This document shows, one piece after another, positions 25,884-32,706 of a stretch of 32,706 nt of DNA. The position numbers and the translations under genes were made by a program. Location of the stretch: the NCBI RefSeq assembly GCF_000308375.1, contig NZ_BAFQ01000123.1:1-32706 (forward strand). Reading direction: 5' to 3'. Origin of the DNA: Nocardia aobensis NBRC 100429. GTDB lineage: Bacteria; Actinomycetota; Actinomycetes; Mycobacteriales; Mycobacteriaceae. Under the pieces are notes generated by a model, which saw only the letters and a program-made list of their open reading frames with translations, did no database searches and was not told the origin of the DNA. Within the stretch, counting starts at the first letter, position 1. Each line of letters begins with the position of its first letter.

Positions 25884-28094
25884 TCAGGAAACCGGGACCG
25901 GCACCGGCTGGCGGAGGTCGTCGATATCGGCGATACCGTCGGGCGTGATCGCGAGGACGCGGGCGGTGGCGATATCGAAGAACAGGCCCGACAGCACCAC
26001 ACCGCGCGCCTCGATTCCGCGCCGCACGACGGGGTGGGCGGCCAGTGTCTCGATCTGCACGGCGACGTTCACCATGCCCAGCTGGTCGACCTCGCCGTAT
26101 CCGGCGGCCGCGGCCGCCGCCGCCACCGGATGCCCGGCGCGGAAGCGCTCGAGCGCGGGGCGGCCGTGGGCGAGCCAGTCGTCGAGACCCGAGCCGGTGT
26201 GCAGACCGTGGTGCAGTGCGTCCATGGCGCCGCAGCCGGAATGCCCGCAGACGACGATCGAGCGCACGTCGAGTTTGTTCAGTGCGTAGACCAGCGCGGC
26301 CTCGACCGAGGTGTCGCGGCCGTCGGCGGGGATCAGATTGCCGATATTGCGCACGGTGAACAGGTCACCCGGGCCGCTGTTGGTGATCACGTTGGGCACG
26401 ATGCGGGAATCGGCGCAGGTGACGAACAGCGATTCCGGATCCTGGGTGTGCCGCAGTTCGTCCAGATGCGGCCGCATCATGTGGGCGTGCCCGCGGTGAT
26501 ACGCCGCGATCCCGGCGGCGATCCGATCGGTGCGGGTCGTGGGACGCCAGGGCGCGAGCACGTCGTCGAGCATGCGCCGGGCGTGGCCGCGCGCGGGTGG
26601 CCCCGCGGTGAGGTCGGCGATGCGCACGGCGCCCAGTTCGACGAATTGCACCGTGCCGCCGAGGCTTTCGTGTCGCTGCGCCCATTCGTGCAGGGTGTCG
26701 GAGGCGGCATGGTCGATGAAGTCGACGGTCATCTCCACGGTGACCGGAACGCCTGCGGGAATCCGCGCCAGCTGAGCGGTGAGCCGCGGCAGGGCCAGGA
26801 AGGTGGCCGAACCGTCCACGGTCACGAGCCAGCGCCCGGTGTCGCCGACCGGCGCGGCCACGATCACCACCCGCACCACCCGCCACATGAGCAGCGCGAA
26901 CGACAGCACCAGCCCGATCAGCATACCCAGCAGCAGGTTGCCGAAGATCACCACGAGAACCGTTGCGGCATAGACGATCAGATCACCGGCGCGGCGCGCG
27001 AGGCGGATATGCGCGAGTTTCACCAATCCGATACCGATGACGATCAACAGTCCGGCCAGAGCGGCCTTCGGGATCTGGCGCACCACCTCGACCAGCGCGA
27101 CGGAGAACACCAGCACCCACACGCCACTGAGCATGGTGGAGGCCTTGGTCCGCGCGCCGGCCTTGGCGTTGGTGATACTGCGGACGATGACCGCCGCGAT
27201 GGGCAGGCCGCCGAGCATGCCGGAGGTCATGTTCGCGACGCCCTGGCCGAGCAGTTCGCGATCGAGGTCGGTGCGATACTCCGGCCGCAACCGGTCGACG
27301 GCCACCGCCGACAGCAGCGTCTCCACGCTGGCGATCAGCGCGATGGTGAACGCGGTCAGCACGACCGCACTCCAATTACCGTGCGGCAGTTGCGGTAACG
27401 ACATCGCGTCGAACAACGACCCGTGCAGCGTGATGCGTTCCACGCTGGTGGGCACCACCATCGCGAGCGCCGTCGCCGCGACCACGGCGGCCAGCGGCGC
27501 CGGGACCGCACGAATCCGGCCCGGTAGATAGCGCCAGCCCAGCATGATCGCGATCACCACCCCGCCGACCAGCGCGTCGCCGGCGTGCATCACCGTCAGC
27601 TGATGCGGCAGCTGCACGATGCTCGCCCACGACGAACTCAACGTCTGCCCGCCCAGCAGGACGTGCAGTTGCTGCAGTGCGATCACGACGCCGATACCGG
27701 CGAGCATGGCGTGCACCACCACGGGCGCGATGGCCAGTGCGCCGCGCGCGATCCGGCTCAGGCCGAACACCACCTGCAGCGCACCGGCGCAGACGGTGAT
27801 GAAACAGGTTGTCGCCCAGCCGAACTGGTGGATGCATTCGGCCACCACGACGGTGAGGCTGGCGGTAGGGCCGCTGACCTGCAGTACCGAACCGCCACAC
27901 AGCCCGGCGACCAGACCTCCGACCACAGCGGCGATCAAACCGGCCGCGACCGGCGCGCCCATGGCGACGGCCACACCGATGGACAGGGGTAGCGCGACGA
28001 GGAAAACCACCACGGAGGCGGGTAGATCGTGGCGTAGAACGACCGAAAGGCCCCGAGGTGACGTCCGTCGGACCGAGTCGGTGTCGGTGGACAT
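25884..28094 (-). CDS. SulP anion transporter fused to beta-carbonic anhydrase, copy 2
   Basis: This 736-residue paralogue of copy 1 has the same domain order: SulP membrane domain (~20-420), degenerate STAS-like region, and beta-carbonic anhydrase with Cys560, His618 and Cys621 as zinc ligands. The first motif reads CADSR where copy 1 has CSDSR; the Asp/Arg dyad is kept, so the enzyme should work. The proteins align end to end without large gaps and share long identical blocks, so they arose by tandem duplication but have diverged well beyond a recent event. ATG 28094 has AAGGAG 5 bases upstream. The frame opens to 28379, but that part covers the promoter. Confidence 0.93.
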   Translation of the reverse strand: MSTDTDSVRRTSPRGLSVVLRHDLPASVVVFLVALPLSIGVAVAMGAPVAAGLIAAVVGGLVAGLCGGSVLQVSGPTASLTVVVAECIHQFGWATTCFITVCAGALQVVFGLSRIARGALAIAPVVVHAMLAGIGVVIALQQLHVLLGGQTLSSSWASIVQLPHQLTVMHAGDALVGGVVIAIMLGWRYLPGRIRAVPAPLAAVVAATALAMVVPTSVERITLHGSLFDAMSLPQLPHGNWSAVVLTAFTIALIASVETLLSAVAVDRLRPEYRTDLDRELLGQGVANMTSGMLGGLPIAAVIVRSITNAKAGARTKASTMLSGVWVLVFSVALVEVVRQIPKAALAGLLIVIGIGLVKLAHIRLARRAGDLIVYAATVLVVIFGNLLLGMLIGLVLSFALLMWRVVRVVIVAAPVGDTGRWLVTVDGSATFLALPRLTAQLARIPAGVPVTVEMTVDFIDHAASDTLHEWAQRHESLGGTVQFVELGAVRIADLTAGPPARGHARRMLDDVLAPWRPTTRTDRIAAGIAAYHRGHAHMMRPHLDELRHTQDPESLFVTCADSRIVPNVITNSGPGDLFTVRNIGNLIPADGRDTSVEAALVYALNKLDVRSIVVCGHSGCGAMDALHHGLHTGSGLDDWLAHGRPALERFRAGHPVAAAAAAAGYGEVDQLGMVNVAVQIETLAAHPVVRRGIEARGVVLSGLFFDIATARVLAITPDGIADIDDLRQPVPVPVS

Positions 28095-28239
28095 ATTTCT
28101 CCTTCGCCGAACCGGTGTCGGTTCGGTCCATCGGTGGAACATGTACTGGCATCGAGAGCGGGCGGGCGAAGCGGATGACGCGAGATGTGTTGCGCCTGCG
28201 ACGCATCCGGACATAGATGCCCGGCAGCGGCCCAACGCG

Positions 28240-28272
28240 CCTAATAGTAAAGATAACGCAAAGCAGTTGGAA
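28240..28272 (-). promoter_or_regulatory. Promoter core of SulP-CA copy 2
   Basis: CCTAATAGTAAAGA (28240-28253) is identical to the string upstream of copy 1. Its minus-strand TACTAT (28244-28249) is a good -10, giving a start near 28237 and a 142-base leader. Over the next 36 bases about 25 match copy 1, but the copy 1 palindrome is not preserved. The -35 element is unclear (TTCCAA/TTTCCA). Confidence 0.55.
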
Positions 28273-28309
28273 AGGGTTTTCAGCACAAAAGTCGGCGCCG
28301 GTACTGAAT

Positions 28310-28325
28310 TGTGATCTATATCACA
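28310..28325. promoter_or_regulatory. Perfect CRP-type palindrome upstream of SulP-CA copy 2
   Basis: TGTGA-TCTATA-TCACA matches the CRP/GlxR consensus at all ten fixed positions. It lies 60 bases upstream of the -10 hexamer of copy 2, with its centre about 80 bases from the predicted start, a class I activator position. The divergent dehydrogenase gene starts 241 bases to the right, so control of that gene is less likely. The remaining 28326-28554 shows no gene or convincing promoter. Confidence 0.7.
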
Positions 28326-28566
28326 ACCAGGCTCGAGGTCCGGAGTTGCCCGGGACCACCCCCGAACGCAGCAATGCACCGAAAAATGGTGGCGCAGAAT
28401 CGCTTCGCCGCACCCACCGGCGATACTACCGCAACGCCGTTCCTGGTCACTTGTACGATTCGCCTATCACCGAGGCCGAACGCGACCCGTGCGGCACAAC
28501 TGCGGGACAGTGGGAAGGACAGGGTCGGTGCCATGTGCCGACCGCGACCCGGACGAGGAGGCAACA

Positions 28567-29430
28567 GTGCATATCGCGGTACTGGGAATGGGACGGATGG
28601 GCCGCGCCGTGGCCGCGCGCCTGCTCAACGGCGGACATCGGGTGACGGTGTGGAACCGTACCGAAGGTAAAGCGGGAGAACTGATTTCGGCCGGTGCGAC
28701 GGAGGCCGGAACTGTCGCGGCGGCCGTGTCGGGAGTGGACGCGGCCCTCACCGCGCTCGCCGACGACGCGGCGGTGACCTCGGTGGCCTTCGGCGAATTG
28801 CAGACATCTCTCGATTCCGGGACCCCGTACATCGACTGTTCGACCGTCTCCCCGGCATTGGGCGCCGCCCTCGCCGACGGCTTCGGTGACCGGTTTCTGG
28901 CGCTCCCGATCGTGGGCGGGCCCGGTACGGTCACCGCCGGGAACGCAACGCTACTGGCCGGTGGGCCCGCGCAACTGCGGGACCGGCTCGCACCGCTGCT
29001 CGGCACGCTCTCCGAGCGGGTGCGCCACTACGATTCTGCGGCACACGCGCTGACCGCCAAGGTGACGACGAACTTCCTGTTGATCTCCGGAGTCGCGGCG
29101 CTGGCGGAAGCGTTCACCGTGGGGCGTTCCGGCGGACTCGGCGACGACCAGTTGCGCGAACTGCTCGCCGACGCGCCTGTCGTCGCCCCGGCGGTGGCGA
29201 ACCGCTTCGACGCCGTACTCACCGCGTCCCCGGACGGATGGTGGACCACCGTCCTGGGCGCCAAGGACGCGGGACTCGCCGTCGACATCGCCGCGGAGGC
29301 GGGTGCCCACCTGCCGTTGGCGGAAATCGTCCGCACGCGTTACGAGGATGCGGCGCGAACGAATCCCGGCGCCGATATCGCCGCCATCGCCGCGCTGTAC
29401 CGCGACGGCGCCGACTCCGCGCAGGGTTGA
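28567..29430 (+). CDS. NAD(P)-dependent beta-hydroxyacid dehydrogenase / imine-reductase-like protein
   Basis: This 287-residue protein has an N-terminal Rossmann fold with GMGRMG (7-12). The WNRT segment at residues 29-32 favours NADP. DCSTVSP lies near residue 90, and GGPGTVTAGNATLLAGG (117-133) matches the family's substrate loop. Lys165 in TAKVTTN occupies the catalytic lysine position of 3-hydroxyisobutyrate dehydrogenases. The C-terminal all-alpha domain completes the family fold. Imine reductases share this layout but often replace the lysine, so hydroxyacid oxidation or reduction is slightly favoured. GTG 28567 has GAGGAGG 5 bases upstream. It is convergent with a VOC gene, with 8 bases between the stops. 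Confidence 0.85.
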   Translation: MHIAVLGMGRMGRAVAARLLNGGHRVTVWNRTEGKAGELISAGATEAGTVAAAVSGVDAALTALADDAAVTSVAFGELQTSLDSGTPYIDCSTVSPALGAALADGFGDRFLALPIVGGPGTVTAGNATLLAGGPAQLRDRLAPLLGTLSERVRHYDSAAHALTAKVTTNFLLISGVAALAEAFTVGRSGGLGDDQLRELLADAPVVAPAVANRFDAVLTASPDGWWTTVLGAKDAGLAVDIAAEAGAHLPLAEIVRTRYEDAARTNPGADIAAIAALYRDGADSAQG

Positions 29431-29438
29431 CGACCGGG

Positions 29439-29885
29439 CTAGTCAGCTCCCGGCTGGGCTTCGGATCGAGCGAAGTGCACGACTTCCCACAGATGCCCGT
29501 CGGGGTCGGCGAAATAGCCGGCGTAGATCCCCCACGGCCGCGTGCGCGCGGGCTGGACCACCGTGCCGCCCGACGCGCCGGCGAGCTCCAGAACTCGTTC
29601 CGCCTCGGCGTCACTGCCGACGAACCAGCCCAGACTCATCGCGGAACCGTGCATACGTTCCGGCGGGATACCCGCATCCTTGGCCAGATCGTCGCGCCCG
29701 TACAGCGCCAGCGTCACCCCGTTGCCGAGCGTGAACATGACCACCGCCCCACCGGGATTCTCCGCATCCGGCCGGAATTCGGTTCCGATGATCCCCGGCG
29801 ACTCCAATCCGAGCGCTCGGTAGAACCGCAACGACACCTCCAGATCGCGCACGCCCAGCGTGATCGCATGGATCTGTGCTCGCAC
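29439..29885 (-). CDS. VOC-family (glyoxalase/bleomycin-resistance-like) protein
   Basis: This 148-residue protein has the two-module VOC fold: AITLGVRDLEVSLRFYRALG at the start, GGAVVMFTLGNGVTLALYG in module 1, and a C-terminal YFADPDGHLWEVVHF block with the usual metal-ligand Glu. His6, in QIHAITLGV, is near the usual first metal ligand. Substrate unknown. GTG 29885 has GGAGG 7 bases upstream. It is unrelated in detail to the VOC protein at 8576-9010. Confidence 0.85.
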   Translation of the reverse strand: MRAQIHAITLGVRDLEVSLRFYRALGLESPGIIGTEFRPDAENPGGAVVMFTLGNGVTLALYGRDDLAKDAGIPPERMHGSAMSLGWFVGSDAEAERVLELAGASGGTVVQPARTRPWGIYAGYFADPDGHLWEVVHFARSEAQPGAD

Positions 29886-29997
29886 CCCGATACCTCCGTT
29901 CTCGTCGTTCTCCGCACGCAGTCAACCTCGCCGCCGCCGCGCACGTCTTGAACGGATCGGACAGATCACCCGGGCGGTGTCACTCCCACCATTCGCC

Positions 29998-30155
29998 CGC
30001 GTAACTTCCGATACCGGGGTTGCGGACGGCACCGCATCGTGCCGCGCGACCGCGAAATACCGTCCGGCGCCACCGGAAACCGCTGGTAACGCCGCTGCGC
30101 ACCGACCCGGTCGGCCGCGTAACCAGGTCTTTACCGGAAGTCCTTGTCGCGTAAC
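29998..30155 (+). repeat. Three CGCGTAAC repeats upstream of the GntR gene
   Basis: The octamer occurs at 29998-30005, 30116-30123 and 30148-30155, all on the same strand, in the 294-base space between the VOC and GntR starts. The last two are 32 bases apart, about three helix turns. A related GGTAAC is at 30085-30090. They could be binding sites for the GntR protein, but the motif does not match the usual HutC consensus. Confidence 0.3.
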
Positions 30156-30179
30156 GCGGATTCTCTGCACGCTACCGGC

Positions 30180-31004
30180 ATGCACCACCGCTCCGAACAG
30201 CTCCACTCCGATCGAGCCGCTCACGACCGCCGGGTGTTCGGCGATCAGATGCGCGAAATCCTGCCGGCCGCAGCGCAACTGCCCGCCCGGCGCCTGCGTG
30301 ATCTGCTGCGGGCGGACTTGCGGGCGGGCTCGTTCGGCGCCGGACGGTTGCCCGGCGAGCCGGAATTGATGGCGCGCCATCATCTCCCGCGCGACGTGGT
30401 CCGCGCCGCGCTCGGCATGCTGCGTGCCGACGGTTTGATCGAGCGCCGCCGCGGAGTGGGCACGGTCGCGGTCGGTGAGCACTACGTCGTATCCGGCGCG
30501 CTGCCACCGGAAGGCCGGACGCTCGAGCAACATCTGGCCCTCGGCCGGATCTCGCCACGCCTGCTGTACTGGGCCTGGATCCCGGCGCCGCCGGTGATCG
30601 CCGCCCATCTGGCCGATGTCGGGCCCGGAGACGATTGCCTGTGCGTCGAATACGTCCTGCTGCTCGACGATCGCCCGCTCGCGGTATTCACCAACTATTT
30701 GCGCGCGCCGGAGGCGACGCGGATCGACCAGGCCGCGTTCGGCGACGACTTCTACAGCCTGTTGCGCGGCGGCCGGGTGGATGTCGGCGGCAGCGACGTC
30801 GGCGTCCAGGCCGCACGCGCCGACGAGTGCACCGCGGCACTGCTGCACATCCTGCCCGGTGAGCCGGTGCTGCTGGTGGAACAGACCATCCGCACCCGCG
30901 ACGGTATCGCCGTCGATTACGCGCTGGGTTCCTGCCGCGCCGAGATCCAGCTCGAACTCGGCGCCATCCCCCGGCTCGACATGACCGCCACCCTGTCCCG
31001 CTGA
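30180..31004 (+). CDS. GntR-family regulator, HutC/UTRA type
   Basis: The protein has about 274 residues. The winged helix spans roughly residues 35-95 (RLRDLLRADLRAGSFG, LPGEPELMARHHLPRDVVRAALGML, GLIERRRGVGT). A UTRA effector-binding domain follows (~105-265, with VEYVLLLDDRPLAVFTNYL and ILPGEPVLLVEQTIR). ATG 30180 was chosen although no ribosome site is evident; a TTG at 30144 in the same frame is an alternative. The amidase gene begins 29 bases downstream, so it probably regulates its own operon in response to the amide substrate or product. That is inferred from position. Confidence 0.87.
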   Translation: MHHRSEQLHSDRAAHDRRVFGDQMREILPAAAQLPARRLRDLLRADLRAGSFGAGRLPGEPELMARHHLPRDVVRAALGMLRADGLIERRRGVGTVAVGEHYVVSGALPPEGRTLEQHLALGRISPRLLYWAWIPAPPVIAAHLADVGPGDDCLCVEYVLLLDDRPLAVFTNYLRAPEATRIDQAAFGDDFYSLLRGGRVDVGGSDVGVQAARADECTAALLHILPGEPVLLVEQTIRTRDGIAVDYALGSCRAEIQLELGAIPRLDMTATLSR

Positions 31005-31033
31005 CACCACCGCCCGCCGAGGTAAGGACGACC

Positions 31034-32452
31034 ATGACTCTCGCCGACCCACCCGTACTCTCCGGACTGACCGAGGCCGCCGCGGCGCTGCGATCCGGCG
31101 AGACCACCGCCACCCGGCTGATCGAACAGGCCCTCGCCGCCGCCGACGCACACGACGCGACGCTCGGCGTCTACCTGTCGCGATTCGACGAGCGCGCGGT
31201 CGCACAGGCCGCGCGCATCGACGAGAAGTTGGCGGCCGGCGTTGCGCTCGGCCCGCTGGCCGGGATCCCGATGGGAATCAAGGACATTCTCGCCCATGCC
31301 GCCGCGCCCACCACCGCGCAGAGCCTGGTTCTCGATCCCGGGTGGGGCGCCGCCCACGGCGATTGCACGGTGGTCCGCCGGCTCGAGGAGGCCGGCGCCG
31401 TGGTCACCGGCAAGGTGACCACGATGGAATTCGCCATCGGCCTCCCGGATCCGGCCAAACCCTTTCCGGTACCGCGTAATCCGTGGGATCCGTCCCGCTG
31501 GGCGGGCGGGTCGAGTTCGGGATCGGGCAGCGGCGTGGCCGCCGGGATGTTCCTGGGCGCGGTCGGGACCGACACGGCGGGCAGTATCCGCATTCCGGCA
31601 GCCTTCAACGGGATCACCGGATTGAAGCCGACCTTCGGCCGCGTCCCGAAGTCCGGCGTGGTTCCACTGGGGTACACCCTCGACCATCCGGGTCCGATGG
31701 CCCGCTCGGCCGCCGACTGCGCCCTGCTGCTGTCGGTGCTGGCGGGATACGACCCGGCCGATCCCTACAGTGCGCACACACCGGTCGACGACTATCCGGG
31801 CGCGCTCACGGGGGATCTGAGCGGACTGACCATCGGCGTGGACGATCTGGATCGGTTCGCCGACGGTGGGATCGATCCCGCTCAGCCACAACGGTTTTCC
31901 GACGCCGTGGCCGTGCTCGCCGCGGCCGGCGCCCGGATCGTACCCGTGGAGGTGCCGATGTACCGGGAACTGACCGCGGTCGATGTCGTGGTGATGCTGG
32001 CGGAGGCGCACGCCTACCACCGGCCCGCGCTGCGCGAACGCTGGGCGGACTACGGACAGGCCACCCGCATCATCCTCGCCGGCGGGGATGCGGTCAGCGG
32101 ACCGGATTATGTTCAGGCTCAACGGGTTCGCCGCATCGGCAGGCAGCGGATGGCCGAACTGCTGACGAAGGTCGACCTGGTGGTGACGCCGACCGGACAC
32201 CTCGGCGCCCCCGCGATAGCCGATCTGGATCAACTGCAACCGATGGGAGTGTTGTCGAGTCTGCACACCCCGTACTGGAACCCACTGGGCAACCCCACCC
32301 TCGCGCTGCCGATCGGCCCCACCGCCGACGGTCTGCCCCTGTCGATGTCGGTGTCCGGCAACCATTTCGGCGAAGCCACCGTCCTGCGCGCCGGCGACGC
32401 CTACCAACGCCGCACCACCCACCACACCGAGATCCCCACTGCCCTCCGCTGA
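31034..32452 (+). CDS. Amidase-signature family hydrolase
   Basis: This 472-residue enzyme of the amidase signature family hydrolyses carboxamides. The Ser-cisSer-Lys triad is visible as Lys83 (MGIKD), Ser160 in the glycine/serine-rich GGSSSGSGSG, and the nucleophile Ser184 in GTDTAGSIRIPAA. It is not obviously GatA: no gatB or gatC lies nearby, and it is paired with a GntR regulator. The substrate cannot be told; small amides or heterocyclic ureides are common for such clusters. ATG 31034 follows an AAGGA ribosome site. Confidence 0.93.
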   Translation: MTLADPPVLSGLTEAAAALRSGETTATRLIEQALAAADAHDATLGVYLSRFDERAVAQAARIDEKLAAGVALGPLAGIPMGIKDILAHAAAPTTAQSLVLDPGWGAAHGDCTVVRRLEEAGAVVTGKVTTMEFAIGLPDPAKPFPVPRNPWDPSRWAGGSSSGSGSGVAAGMFLGAVGTDTAGSIRIPAAFNGITGLKPTFGRVPKSGVVPLGYTLDHPGPMARSAADCALLLSVLAGYDPADPYSAHTPVDDYPGALTGDLSGLTIGVDDLDRFADGGIDPAQPQRFSDAVAVLAAAGARIVPVEVPMYRELTAVDVVVMLAEAHAYHRPALRERWADYGQATRIILAGGDAVSGPDYVQAQRVRRIGRQRMAELLTKVDLVVTPTGHLGAPAIADLDQLQPMGVLSSLHTPYWNPLGNPTLALPIGPTADGLPLSMSVSGNHFGEATVLRAGDAYQRRTTHHTEIPTALR

Positions 32453-32469
32453 ATCGTCAGGAGCCGATC

Positions 32470-32607
32470 ATGACCTGGACCACCGACCCCGAGGAAACCG
32501 CCGCGGTCGACGCCATGCGCGCGGCCGTGCGCGCCATGGCCGAACTGCTCACCACGGTCGACGCCACCCGCTGGACCGACCCGGCCGGCGGTTTCGGTCT
32601 CACCTGA
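32470..32607 (+). CDS. Small 45-residue protein, unknown function, end of amidase operon
   Basis: The frame starts at ATG 32470 with AGGAG 6 bases upstream, 17 bases after the amidase stop. The product is mainly one amphipathic helix (EETAAVDAMRAAVRAMAELLTTV) with a short tail ending GGFGLT. Codon use is as GC-rich at third positions as in neighbouring genes. No family was recognised. It may be an accessory to the amidase or the front fragment of a longer degenerate gene, though no clear continuation was seen in the remaining 99 bases. Confidence 0.55.
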   Translation: MTWTTDPEETAAVDAMRAAVRAMAELLTTVDATRWTDPAGGFGLT

Positions 32608-32615
32608 GGCTCACG

Positions 32616-32706
32616 TCACCGGCGTTTCCCGACGGCGAGGCACCGTACCGGGCCGAGCGCCGCGACGAACCCACCGATTCGACCGGCCCGGCGTCCGGCC
32701 TCCGCC
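32616..32706 (-). CDS. Possible 3' end of a minus-strand gene cut by the window edge
   Basis: On the minus strand a frame is open from the window border and ends in TGA at 32616. The last residues read GGFVAALGPVRCLAVGKRR, with mostly G or C at third codon positions. It is too short to identify, and a neighbouring frame is also open to a stop near 32611, so this is tentative. Confidence 0.25.
   Translation of the reverse strand, partial: AEAGRRAGRIGGFVAALGPVRCLAVGKRR

Noticed and set aside
25776..27398. 540-codon plus-strand frame antisense to SulP-CA copy 2
   Set aside because: It has the same His/Asp/Gln-rich shadow composition as the frame opposite copy 1, which only reflects the paralogy of the real genes.

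Overview
This window is high-GC actinobacterial DNA. It most likely comes from Nocardia or a close relative in the Mycobacteriales. The best evidence is a mycobacterial-type phosphatidylinositol mannoside (PIM) cluster on the minus strand (thrS, HIT, pgsA1, patA, pimA, NUDIX). A pdxS / tesB-pdxT-yebC set lies on the same side of it, in the order I recall from Mycobacterium tuberculosis. A Rhodococcus/Nocardia-type alkane hydroxylase cluster (alkB-rubA1-rubA2-rubB) is also present. No rRNA, tRNA, CRISPR array, transposase or integrase was seen.

Layout, left to right. Positions 1-1359 hold the end of a membrane-anchored alpha/beta hydrolase gene, followed by a strong hairpin shared with convergent yebC. 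Positions 1412-3835 (minus) hold yebC, pdxT and tesB. Positions 3858-9010 are an accessory block between tesB and pdxS: an MHS-type transporter bounded by two 88% identical 50-bp repeats, a uridine-kinase-like protein with a broken P-loop, a LysR regulator, a WYL regulator and a divergent glyoxalase-like gene. pdxS (9092-9994) follows, then a 32-codon gene with its own ribosome site and hairpin, then a TetR gene divergent from alkB-rubA1-rubA2-rubB (11312-14145), then a membrane-anchored beta-propeller gene.

Positions 15776-22320 (minus) are the core operon thrS > HIT > pgsA1 > patA > pimA > NUDIX, with 4-base overlaps or very short gaps. It makes phosphatidylinositol and starts its mannosylation and acylation for the cell envelope. 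A FhuF-like 2Fe-2S protein gene lies just upstream. Positions 23353-28094 hold two tandem minus-strand genes, each encoding a SulP anion transporter fused to a beta-carbonic anhydrase. Each has its own promoter region with a shared core (CCTAATAGTAAAGA) and a CRP-type palindrome (TGTGA-N6-TCAC) about 57-60 bases further upstream. This is the most interesting regulatory feature of the window.

The right end holds a beta-hydroxyacid dehydrogenase/imine-reductase-like gene, a second glyoxalase-like gene, a GntR/HutC regulator apparently in operon with an amidase-signature hydrolase and a 45-codon gene, and possibly the end of a minus-strand gene at the border.
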